This document shows, piece by piece, positions 1 through 7,153 of a stretch of 27,808 bases of DNA. The stretch covers positions 1 to 27,808 of the forward strand of contig DAOUOU010000006.1 in NCBI GenBank assembly GCA_030626465.1, given 5' to 3'. The position numbers were made by a program, and so were the translations under genes. The notes under the pieces are model-generated. The model was not told the origin of the DNA. It did no database searches and was given only the letters and a program-made list of their open reading frames with translations. The first letter of the stretch is position 1. Each line of letters starts with the position of its first letter. This stretch comes from Bacteroidales bacterium (GTDB lineage Bacteria; Bacteroidota; Bacteroidia; Bacteroidales; UBA10428).

Positions 1-705
1 AAAGATGATTATTTCAATGAGAGGGTCAGGAATTTAGAAAGGGATCATACTATTTGCGACCCGGTTCAATCGATCGGAAACCTCCCGGTCAATAACAATA
101 AAAATGGCGATGTCAGGTATATTGTTGATGAAAACAACTATTACAAATGGAATGCCGCAGGTTATGGATCTCGCCGGTCAATCACATCAGCACTTATCAA
201 CACTGGTAACTGGGCGTTTTTTTCAGAAGGGTATTGGCTTAATAATTCAGGAGACAATAACCTTGAAATTAATATAAAAGCAGTCCCGATTTTAGCCGGA
301 TATGGTTCCCCTCAAGCATATAATAATCTAATCCCGCGCATAGATGTGCCTTTCAATTCATCAGTCACGAAAGAATATACAGATATTGGCGTTCGTGTTG
401 CATTTTTGAATAAACTTTCGAATGGGTATCCGGTTGCAAGTGTAAGGAATGATGATGTATCTCTTGAAATAACAGGCGAGGATGGATTATACGAACAGCG
501 TTATAAAGAATTTATTGAATGGAAATTGAACAGGCACAGGGAATGTAAATGCTCGGTTTACTGGCCATATCAACTGCTTTCTTTATTTCACTGGGAAAGA
601 AAATACAGGATTAAAAACACGAATTATTTTATAATGGAGATTAATTTAAGCCAGAAAGGGACCGAGCAAATCAAATTCAAGGATACAATTCTTGCAAGGG
701 TTTAA
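1..705 (+). CDS. Unrecognised protein, C-terminal part, possibly phage/element cargo
   Basis: The reading frame is open from the first base of the window to the TAA at 703-705, giving 234 residues of the C-terminal end; the true start lies outside. The first in-window start-like codon (GTG at 346) is internal, since the frame upstream continues without a stop and looks coding. The protein is soluble, rich in Asn, Tyr and charged residues, with no membrane segment. The C-terminal portion (KYRIKNTNYFIMEI, then FKDTILARV) looks like a beta-rich structural end similar in style to Bacteroidetes phage tail or baseplate proteins, but I cannot name a family. It converges on the integrase gene with a 4-base overlap of the stop codons, so it is probably cargo of the integrated element. 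Function unknown. Confidence 0.6.
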   Translation, partial: KDDYFNERVRNLERDHTICDPVQSIGNLPVNNNKNGDVRYIVDENNYYKWNAAGYGSRRSITSALINTGNWAFFSEGYWLNNSGDNNLEINIKAVPILAGYGSPQAYNNLIPRIDVPFNSSVTKEYTDIGVRVAFLNKLSNGYPVASVRNDDVSLEITGEDGLYEQRYKEFIEWKLNRHRECKCSVYWPYQLLSLFHWERKYRIKNTNYFIMEINLSQKGTEQIKFKDTILARV

Positions 706-1895
706 AGATTATCAAATACCTCCATTTCAGCAATGAGATCTTCACTGAGTAAATGTGAGTAGATCATAGTTTCTTTGATATCGGAATGACCCAGGAGACC
801 TCTCAATACCAGGATGTTTTTTGTTTTCCTTAAAAAATAAGTAGCAAAGGTATGCCTGGCAGAATGAAATGTGATGTCTTTCTTAATCCCGGCTTCTTTT
901 ATAATATCTTTCAACATCCGGTTTGTGGTCGGGTCGGCGTACATATTGAATATAGTTCCGGATAAACGATTAGGAGATTCATCCCTGATCAGTTGCCATG
1001 CTAATTTTTTCAATGGGATCTTCACTGCTTTCGGTTTTTTCTTTTTTGTTTTCACCGGAAAGTACACAAGTATGTTGTTAATGATCTGCTCCATTTTCAA
1101 CACTCGTAGATCGGAGATCCGGAGAGAGGTGACACATGCAAAAAGATAATGCCTTAATACTTTCTGATAATTACCAGGTAGATATTTCTTGTTGTATAGA
1201 GCAATGAGGCTCTGTAACTCTTCTTCAGTAAGATATTCCCTTTCCGAAACGGATTTTACCAGCTTAACTCGATCAAACGGATTATTGTTAATAATCCCTT
1301 CCTTTTTTGCGATATTCAGATAAGCTTTAATTCTGGAAAGACTATTGTAAACTGTGGACAGCTTATTTTTGTATTTTCTAATCAGGTAAATGCGGTATCT
1401 TAATATAAATTTCTCATCAATTTCACTGAACATTAACGACTTTTTAAAAGATTTAAGCTTGCTTAATGCAGCTTTGTGCTGTCTGATAGTGCTTTTTTCT
1501 AGTTCATCCTTACGTTCAATGATGGCCCTTTCCATAAATTCATAAAAATCGATATAGGTTGAAGGAGTAATATATTCTTTTTTCAGCAGGTCCGGAGTAA
1601 GTTCTTTGTGCTGCAGTCGGTAACGCACAAAAATTTCATTGATCCTCCCTTTACAGGTATCGATTATCATATTATAATCTTTCGCATGTGGATGAGATTT
1701 CTTGATTACTTTCTTCTCATAATCCCAAAAATCAGGACTTACAGAAATATTTGTATTAAAAATAACCCTCTCTCCTTTTAAATAAAGGAATAGAGAAATT
1801 AAGGCAGTACCATTACGTTTTACGTAATCATCTCTATACCATATCTTTACATCCTTCAAAGATTTCTGTGAGGTTTCTGTGCGGTTTTTTGCCAT
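702..1895 (-). CDS. Tyrosine recombinase / site-specific integrase
   Basis: A 397-residue integrase of the Bacteroidetes tyrosine-recombinase type. An arm-binding N-terminal region (about 15-105), a SAM-like core-binding domain (about 113-205) and a catalytic domain (about 220-395) can be seen. The catalytic set is complete: R259 in TSLRISDL, a lysine-rich beta-hairpin around 282-289, H344 and R347 in HSARH, H370 in LLGHSD and the nucleophile Y379 in MIYSH. The ATG at 1893-1895 starts it, 80 bases from the 3' end of tRNA-Arg. It cuts and rejoins DNA at attachment sites, by a covalent 3'-phosphotyrosine intermediate. Its place directly beside a tRNA 3' end is the usual arrangement for integrases that target tRNA genes, so the element it moves should extend to lower coordinates. 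The gene appears intact. Confidence 0.93.
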   Translation of the reverse strand: MAKNRTETSQKSLKDVKIWYRDDYVKRNGTALISLFLYLKGERVIFNTNISVSPDFWDYEKKVIKKSHPHAKDYNMIIDTCKGRINEIFVRYRLQHKELTPDLLKKEYITPSTYIDFYEFMERAIIERKDELEKSTIRQHKAALSKLKSFKKSLMFSEIDEKFILRYRIYLIRKYKNKLSTVYNSLSRIKAYLNIAKKEGIINNNPFDRVKLVKSVSEREYLTEEELQSLIALYNKKYLPGNYQKVLRHYLFACVTSLRISDLRVLKMEQIINNILVYFPVKTKKKKPKAVKIPLKKLAWQLIRDESPNRLSGTIFNMYADPTTNRMLKDIIKEAGIKKDITFHSARHTFATYFLRKTKNILVLRGLLGHSDIKETMIYSHLLSEDLIAEMEVFDNL

Positions 1896-1975
1896 TTAAC
1901 CAGGTTTTTCGATGCGCTATAACTCTTATCAACCCTATCAGACAGCAGAAGCCACGCACTTTGCGCAGCTCCTTG

Positions 1976-2049
1976 CGAATCCGAAGGGACTCGAACCCCC
2001 AACCTCCTGGTCCGTAGCCAGGTGCTCTATCCAATTAAGCTACGGATCC
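1976..2049 (-). tRNA. tRNA-Arg (anticodon ACG)
   Basis: Read on the minus strand this folds as a full cloverleaf of 74 nt. The acceptor is GGATCCG paired with CGGATTC (one G-U), the D stem GCTT/GAGC, the anticodon stem CCTGG/CCAGG with loop CTACGGA giving anticodon ACG, and the T arm GGGGG-TTCGAGT-CCCTT. The discriminator base is G at 1976 and CCA is not encoded. The ACG anticodon is normally deaminated to ICG to read CGU/CGC/CGA. The 3' half abuts the integrase gene and is the likely attachment site of the neighbouring element. Confidence 0.95.
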
Positions 2050-2061
2050 TTAATCGGAGTG

Positions 2062-2069
2062 CAAATATA
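2062..2069 (-). promoter_or_regulatory. -7 promoter element for tRNA-Arg
   Basis: On the minus strand the sequence is TATATTTG, an exact match to the Bacteroidetes -7 consensus TAnnTTTG, ending 12 bases before the first base of the tRNA. No clear -33 TTTG lies at the canonical distance. Position and match make it the likely tRNA promoter. Confidence 0.55.
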
Positions 2070-2100
2070 GAAATTATTCAATTATCAGATATGTGCTTAT

Positions 2101-3246
2101 CTATTTTTCTTTGCTGGCAAGAGTTTTATCCGAAAGCGGCAGTGTAAACTTAAAGCTACTGCCTTCTCCTACCACACTCTCGATAATCATTTCACCTTTA
2201 TTTTTCTCAACAAATTCCCTGGTAAGTATAAGCCCAAATCCGGAGCCAGTCTCCATCTCTGTGCCAGGTGTGGTTGTAAACTCGGTAAGATCCAAAATAG
2301 ATTCCAGCCTCTCAGCAGGTATTCCAACACCAGTATCACGAACAGTAATTGTAGCCTTTTTTTTGCCTTTTTCAACACTAACTTCAACTTTTCCTCCACG
2401 AGGTGTATATTTAATAGCATTTGTAACCAGATTTCGTACTATCGTATGAAACATATTAAGATCGGCATATACCTCAATTTTACCTGATAATTTATATGTA
2501 CATGTTACTTCCTTGTTTTTTGCCTGTGAATGAACAAATGCTAAATTTTCTTTTACAAGCTCTTCTACATCAACAACTTCAGGTTCATAAATAATTTTAC
2601 CTGTCTGTATACGCGTCCAGTTCAATAAATTGTCCAACAGAATATGAGAAACCCGTGACGCATCTACCATATTCCCGATAAGTTCTTTTATTGTATTTTC
2701 ATCGTATTCCTGGTAGTCGTTTAAGAGCAATTCTCCAATTCCCATGATATTAAAAAAGGGAGTCTTTAGATCATGACTAATAACTGAAAGAAGAGTATCT
2801 TTCGTATTATTCAGATCTTTTAATTCTTTCTCCCGGGCTCTGAGTTCAAGATGAGTTTTTACCCGTGCAACCAATTCTGTTGGAGTAAAGGGTTTTGTGA
2901 CGTAGTCGACCCCTCCGATTTTAAATCCCTGCGCAATTGCTTCATCATCCGTCTTGGCGGTTAAAAAAATCACCGGAATATCCTTGTTTTTTTCTGTGCT
3001 CTTTATCTTTTCACAAACCTCAAATCCATCCATTCCGGGCATCATTACATCCAGTAAAACAAGATCGAATGTTCTGCTCTCAATTTGTTTTAAAGCAGTT
3101 TCGCCGCTTTGTGCGAAAAACAAATTGTAACCTTCCTTGGTAAGAAATTTTGCAACAAGCTGTATATTCTTTGCTACATCGTCAACAATAAGGATCGAAT
3201 TATTTCTTGCTATCTGTTTTGATCCGGGTTTTTTTAATTTTTTCAT
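2101..3246 (-). CDS. Receiver-histidine kinase (response regulator fused to HisKA/HATPase)
   Basis: A 381-residue protein with an N-terminal receiver and a C-terminal histidine kinase, with no membrane segment. The receiver (about 16-130) has acidic pair D22-D23, phosphoacceptor D66 in LVLLDVMMPG, and K118 in VTKPF. HisKA carries H158 in SVISHDLKTP, and the HATPase has N276 (N box), DTGVGIP with D304 (G1) and GSGFGLIL (G2). It should accept phosphate on D66 from a partner kinase and control its own kinase output. Its ATG at 3244-3246 lies inside the end of the upstream hybrid kinase gene (47-base overlap in another frame), which points to translational coupling and joint action with that kinase. 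The order receiver first, kinase last is common in Bacteroidetes sensory hubs. The output target is not visible in this window. Confidence 0.9.
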   Translation of the reverse strand: MKKLKKPGSKQIARNNSILIVDDVAKNIQLVAKFLTKEGYNLFFAQSGETALKQIESRTFDLVLLDVMMPGMDGFEVCEKIKSTEKNKDIPVIFLTAKTDDEAIAQGFKIGGVDYVTKPFTPTELVARVKTHLELRAREKELKDLNNTKDTLLSVISHDLKTPFFNIMGIGELLLNDYQEYDENTIKELIGNMVDASRVSHILLDNLLNWTRIQTGKIIYEPEVVDVEELVKENLAFVHSQAKNKEVTCTYKLSGKIEVYADLNMFHTIVRNLVTNAIKYTPRGGKVEVSVEKGKKKATITVRDTGVGIPAERLESILDLTEFTTTPGTEMETGSGFGLILTREFVEKNKGEMIIESVVGEGSSFKFTLPLSDKTLASKEK

Positions 3247-5464
3247 TGATCTGATTAAATAGTTGAGGAATTTCTGATAAATACTGATTCATCTCCTCGA
3301 TATCAAAATTTTCTGATGCTTTTATTATCTTCTTCGCCGTCTTACGAAGAATATTGATCTTAAAATCTTTAGCTACCTTATTCAATTCAACTGCAAAACT
3401 TTTAATCTCTTCAAAAGAAGAGGTGTCAGCTGCCACTGAATATTCTTGTGTAAGCTTATTGATTGATTTCTTAAGTACACTTGCATTTTTTTCATTTATA
3501 TTTATATCACGCACGGTGCTTTTAATTCCGGGGATTTTCCTTTCACCTGCTCTGCCTTCAACATAAGGTATGTATTTCTTTAAATGTTGTTTTAATTCTT
3601 TGACATTGATTGGTTTTGAAAGGAATAAATCAAGATATTTCATTTTTTGTTCGTCTATTCCAAAAAACTGAATAGCCGAAATTGCTATAACAGGTATTCT
3701 TTTAAAATCAGGTGTGGTTTTTACGAATTCAGCAACCTCAAAACCATTTACTCCTGGCATACTCAAATCAAGCAGTATAATATCGGGCCTGTGCAATTGT
3801 ATTAATTTAATGGCTTCTTTTCCATCTGCCGCTTCATAAATTTTCAGGTTTTCTCCCTTTATAATTCCTCTGATCAATTCTCTGTTAGTTATCACATCAT
3901 CAACTATCAGCACTTTTGCATCTTTAAATATCACTCCTGGTTTCTTTACAGGAGATTTTCTCTTTTTGACCTCAACGATAGAGCTTGTAGCAATATCAGG
4001 CAGTGTAACGGTAAAGGTACTTCCCTTTCCAGGTTCACTACTTACACTTATTTCACCTTTCATTATTTCAACCAGTCTGCTTGTAATAGCTAAACCTAAT
4101 CCGGTACCGCCATATTTTCTGCTATCCAGCTCATCTTGCTGTTTGAATGCTTCGAAAATACTTTTCTGGAATTCTTCAGGAATTCCAACACCGGTATCAG
4201 AAACACGAATACAAAGATCTGCCAGAACCGAATGTGCGATTTTCCTTTCTTTTATAACAGATACATCAATACTTACCTGACCGTGTTCTGTAAATTTATA
4301 TGCATTGCCAATAAGATTTATTAATATTTGCCGTAGCCTTAATTCATCCAGGTACAACAATTCAGGAACTGCTTCTGCTATGGAAATTTTGAAATTTATT
4401 TTTTTCTGGTTCATTTTTAACCAGAAAATATTTTTGGTTTCTTCAAGAATTGTCCGGATATTGATAAATTCTGGTTTAACGGAAACTTCACCTGCTTCTA
4501 TCTTTGATAAATCCAGAATATCTTCAATCAGGCTAAGCAATGTTTTACTACTCGATTTGATTGAGCCCAGATAATTCTCGAGATGTGAATCAGTCAGTTC
4601 CTGACCCAGTAACTCAGTAAATCCAATTATCGCATTTATAGGAGTTCGTATTTCGTGAGACATATTGGCCAGGAATACACTTTTTGCACTGTTTGCTTTT
4701 TCAGCTTCTTCCCAGGCTTGTTTCAATTCCTGTTCAGATCTTTTTAAACTGGTGATATCCCTGATAATAACCAGCAACTCGTCTTCTCCGCTAACTATCA
4801 ATCGCGCTTCTTCAAAAGTCTCCCTGTCTTTTGTTGTAAACGAATAATCGAAAGTAATAATTTCTCTGGTTTTAAAAGCAACTTTAAAGTGTTTCTCAAA
4901 TGTATCACCTAAACCTGCCGGTAACATCTTACCAATTTTTTTACCTAACATTTTGGCTGGAGGCATTACCAGTTCAGAAGGCTTATCAGTATATATATCT
5001 AATAATAATCGCTGCTTATTTATAACATATATCAAATCAGGAATTATTTTTAACAGTGCCAGTTTTTTTGATTCACTTTCTGTAAGTGCTGCAATAGCTT
5101 TTTTTCTTCTTGTAACATCCTGTACAATGGTGAATAGAATGTTTTTATCATTAATTTTAACAGGTGTCGGGTAAACTTCCACATCCTTGATACGCTCATT
5201 TTTGAGTTTCTGACGCAGGGGGATCATTCTTTTGCTTCCGTCGAGAACGCTTTGCAATTTCTCGGAAACGATATCTTGCTGCATTTCGCATAAATCGAAG
5301 AATGTCAAACCCGACAATTCTTTCTTCGAATAACCATAATATTCGATTGCTGTATTATTGGCAGAGTCTATTTTGCCGGAAGAGGGATCGATGAGCAAAA
5401 TATTCACATTTGTATTCTCAAAAAACGATCTGAATTTTTCCTCGCTTGTTCTGATTGCTTCCAC
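3200..5464 (-). CDS. PAS-PAS-HisKA-HATPase-receiver hybrid histidine kinase (distal part of a split gene)
   Basis: A 754-residue open frame if begun at the GTG at 5464. It shows two PAS-like regions (about 8-125 and 130-240), HisKA with H270 in MSHEIRTPINAIIGF, HATPase with N387, DTGVGIP (D423) and GGTGLGLAI, and a receiver with DD at 522-523, D566 in LLDLSMPG and K617. A C-terminal helical tail of about 100 residues resembles an HPt bundle but has no phosphorylatable histidine. Coding clearly continues upstream of the GTG: another PAS domain is encoded in the same frame at 5465-5836, which holds no ATG, GTG or TTG. So the GTG start is probably only formal, and the gene was one piece with the MASE1 segment upstream. 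All kinase and receiver residues are present, so only the N-terminal junction looks damaged. Confidence 0.85.
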   Translation of the reverse strand: MEAIRTSEEKFRSFFENTNVNILLIDPSSGKIDSANNTAIEYYGYSKKELSGLTFFDLCEMQQDIVSEKLQSVLDGSKRMIPLRQKLKNERIKDVEVYPTPVKINDKNILFTIVQDVTRRKKAIAALTESESKKLALLKIIPDLIYVINKQRLLLDIYTDKPSELVMPPAKMLGKKIGKMLPAGLGDTFEKHFKVAFKTREIITFDYSFTTKDRETFEEARLIVSGEDELLVIIRDITSLKRSEQELKQAWEEAEKANSAKSVFLANMSHEIRTPINAIIGFTELLGQELTDSHLENYLGSIKSSSKTLLSLIEDILDLSKIEAGEVSVKPEFINIRTILEETKNIFWLKMNQKKINFKISIAEAVPELLYLDELRLRQILINLIGNAYKFTEHGQVSIDVSVIKERKIAHSVLADLCIRVSDTGVGIPEEFQKSIFEAFKQQDELDSRKYGGTGLGLAITSRLVEIMKGEISVSSEPGKGSTFTVTLPDIATSSIVEVKKRKSPVKKPGVIFKDAKVLIVDDVITNRELIRGIIKGENLKIYEAADGKEAIKLIQLHRPDIILLDLSMPGVNGFEVAEFVKTTPDFKRIPVIAISAIQFFGIDEQKMKYLDLFLSKPINVKELKQHLKKYIPYVEGRAGERKIPGIKSTVRDININEKNASVLKKSINKLTQEYSVAADTSSFEEIKSFAVELNKVAKDFKINILRKTAKKIIKASENFDIEEMNQYLSEIPQLFNQINEKIKKTRIKTDSKK

Positions 5465-5836
5465 TGTTTCTTTCCTTACAGTTATATCTTGTTTTGTACA
5501 TATATAATGCGAAATTTTCTTTCCTGTATAAACCGGCGCAATTGTCGCTTCTTCCCAATAATATGTACCATCTTTCTTTTTGTTGTAAAACTCTCCTGTC
5601 CAGATTTCGCCTTTTGTAATAGTATTCCATAATACCCTATAATAAGAATCAGGTTGAAAACCGGATTTAAGTATGCTGGGATTTTTACCTTTTACTTCCT
5701 CAATAGTGTACCCGGTTATTTTTGCAAAAGCCGGATTGGCATATTCAATCTCGCCGTCAGGATTGGTTATAATTATACTTCCCGGACTTTGTTCGATAGC
5801 TGTTTGTAATAATTCAAATTGCTTGTGTAAGGACTC
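5465..5836 (-). other. PAS domain coding segment without its own start codon
   Basis: The 124 codons between the TAA at 5837-5839 and the GTG at 5464 are open and in frame with both flanking reading frames. They encode a well-formed PAS domain: AIEQSPGSIIITNPDGEIEY, then NPAFAKITGY, a long region, GEIWTGEFYNKKKDGTYYWE and KQDITVRKE. No ATG, GTG or TTG occurs in these codons, so this PAS can be made only as part of a longer product, by readthrough of the TAA or if the TAA is a sequence error. This is the main evidence that the kinase gene is interrupted rather than naturally two genes. Confidence 0.85.
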
Positions 5837-5839
5837 TTA
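5837..5839 (-). other. In-frame TAA splitting the hybrid kinase
   Basis: The frames of 5837-6796 and 3200-5464 are the same (372 bases, 124 codons apart) and this TAA is the only stop between 6796 and 3200. The context on the minus strand is GAC TTA TAA GAG TCC. A single change from CAA, AAA or GAA would create it. It falls in the linker between the MASE1 domain and the first PAS. Confidence 0.9.
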
Positions 5840-6796
5840 TAAGTCAATACTCTCCTCTTTCTTGCCTGAAGAGAGTCTATTGATTTCTTGCTGAAGAACC
5901 TCGTTGATCATTTTTCTCCGGACAGAAAATGCATTGATCATAAAATATACAACAACGCTTATAAATAAATACATGTGGTAAAAGTAAACCGAATGGAAAT
6001 ATTCTTTTCCTGCCAGGTCATCTGATTGATACATGACTACATAAGTCGAAAGAATGGATAAAATTACAAGCGATACAGCTGCATCTCTATAATTAAATCG
6101 AAAAGCAATCCAGAAAAAAAAGGGAATCAGCAGGTATGAAACCTTCAGAAGATGATTTTTATTTATCAGTAGTATTAAGAGAATAAATGAAATGAGCAGT
6201 ACTGCCAGTGATATCTTTTCCAAATACCCTCCTTCTCTGTCAGCAGGTTTTTTTGTCTTAAAGCTTATAAAAAGAGGAATAAAAATAATTGATCCAACCA
6301 GATCGGAACTGATCCAGGACAGTGTAATGTATTGAGCTGTTGATTTGGCAACGATAAACGTTCCAAAGTTAAATAACACTGGTACAACACATAGTATTAT
6401 GGAGATAGTAGCCAGTATTAAAAATAGTCTGGTGAAAATTATGGGTTCTGCTATTGAAGAATCATTCTTCAGCATTCGTGATAGGAAAAGGTGTTTCGCA
6501 AGTATTATAACACTTCCCAGTAAACTTAGTATTACAGCAATTTTTAAAGGAGTTATCAATAGCTCAATGGCAGTATAATCATGGAAATAAAAACCTGTAA
6601 ACAAAGCAAGTAAGACCGCTGGCATATAACGTATGCCATAAAGCATTAGAAATCCTGTTGCAATACCAAATGCAGGCCAGATGATTGCAGTATAATATGG
6701 AGGTTCTACAAGCAATAAGCCTGCCTTCACTGATACAAGTACTATTATAAAAACAAAAATGAATTTTCCCGGATAGCTCCTCAATATACCTCGCAT
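5837..6796 (-). CDS. MASE1-type membrane sensor segment (proximal part of split hybrid kinase)
   Basis: Starting from the ATG at 6794-6796 this gives 319 residues. A TTG 18 bases further upstream (6814) is possible but less likely. It has about eight hydrophobic segments and the features of MASE1, an integral-membrane sensory domain: IIWPAFGIATGFLMLYG near the N-terminus, the SWISSDLVGSIIFIPL segment, and FFFWIAFRFNYRDAAVSLVI. The last 30 residues form a charged helix (VRRKMINEVLQQEINRL) such as usually links a membrane domain to PAS domains. The frame then ends at TAA (5837-5839), directly before an in-frame PAS-kinase coding stretch. Alone it would be a membrane sensor without an output domain; with readthrough the product would be a 1198-residue MASE1-PAS3-HisKA-HATPase-receiver protein. 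The ligand is unknown. Confidence 0.85.
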   Translation of the reverse strand: MRGILRSYPGKFIFVFIIVLVSVKAGLLLVEPPYYTAIIWPAFGIATGFLMLYGIRYMPAVLLALFTGFYFHDYTAIELLITPLKIAVILSLLGSVIILAKHLFLSRMLKNDSSIAEPIIFTRLFLILATISIILCVVPVLFNFGTFIVAKSTAQYITLSWISSDLVGSIIFIPLFISFKTKKPADREGGYLEKISLAVLLISFILLILLINKNHLLKVSYLLIPFFFWIAFRFNYRDAAVSLVILSILSTYVVMYQSDDLAGKEYFHSVYFYHMYLFISVVVYFMINAFSVRRKMINEVLQQEINRLSSGKKEESIDL

Positions 6797-7153
6797 AAAA
6801 AAAACATTTTGCAATGCTTTGACTTATTTAAGTTAAGTCATTTTAAATGATCTTACAAGCTATTTCCCAGGATTAAAAAGAATTGTTGACAAAAAAATTG
6901 ATTAGGTTCTTGGTATGTCCATGTTGGCTTCTGTAACTTTATCAACTATACTTTTAATGAGAGGAGAAGACTTTACATATAGCATTTTTTCGCCTTAGTT
7001 GTTGCACTTAATGTCCTTCACGTGATCTGTGCAGAAATGTTGTCTTTCTTTATTAACAATTGCCCAATAACTTTTTAAAACATTTAAAGACGAATGAATA
7101 CAATAATTAATGCTTTATTCATAACTTTAATAAACACCTAAACCATATCAATT
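6797..7153. other. Non-coding gap between divergent sensor kinase and AsmA genes
   Basis: This 357-base gap should hold the promoters of both divergent genes. An inverted repeat TGACTTA (6820-6826) / TAAGTCA (6834-6840) sits 24-44 bases upstream of the MASE1 ATG and could be an operator or a leader hairpin. On the minus strand at about 6913-6996 there is an isolated 27-codon frame beginning MLYVKSSPLIKSIV, preceded by a short open stretch ending in a stop. It may be a relic or chance; I do not call it a gene. I see no exact TAnnTTTG promoter close to either start. Confidence 0.5.

Noticed and set aside
871..1149. 92-codon plus-strand frame inside the integrase gene
   Set aside because: It is an antisense shadow of the integrase, which has a full set of catalytic motifs.
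6913..6996. 27-codon minus-strand frame (MLYVKSSPLIKSIV) between the kinase and AsmA genes
   Set aside because: It has a purine-rich AAGGCG just upstream but is too short and without a recognised family; may be a gene relic or chance.
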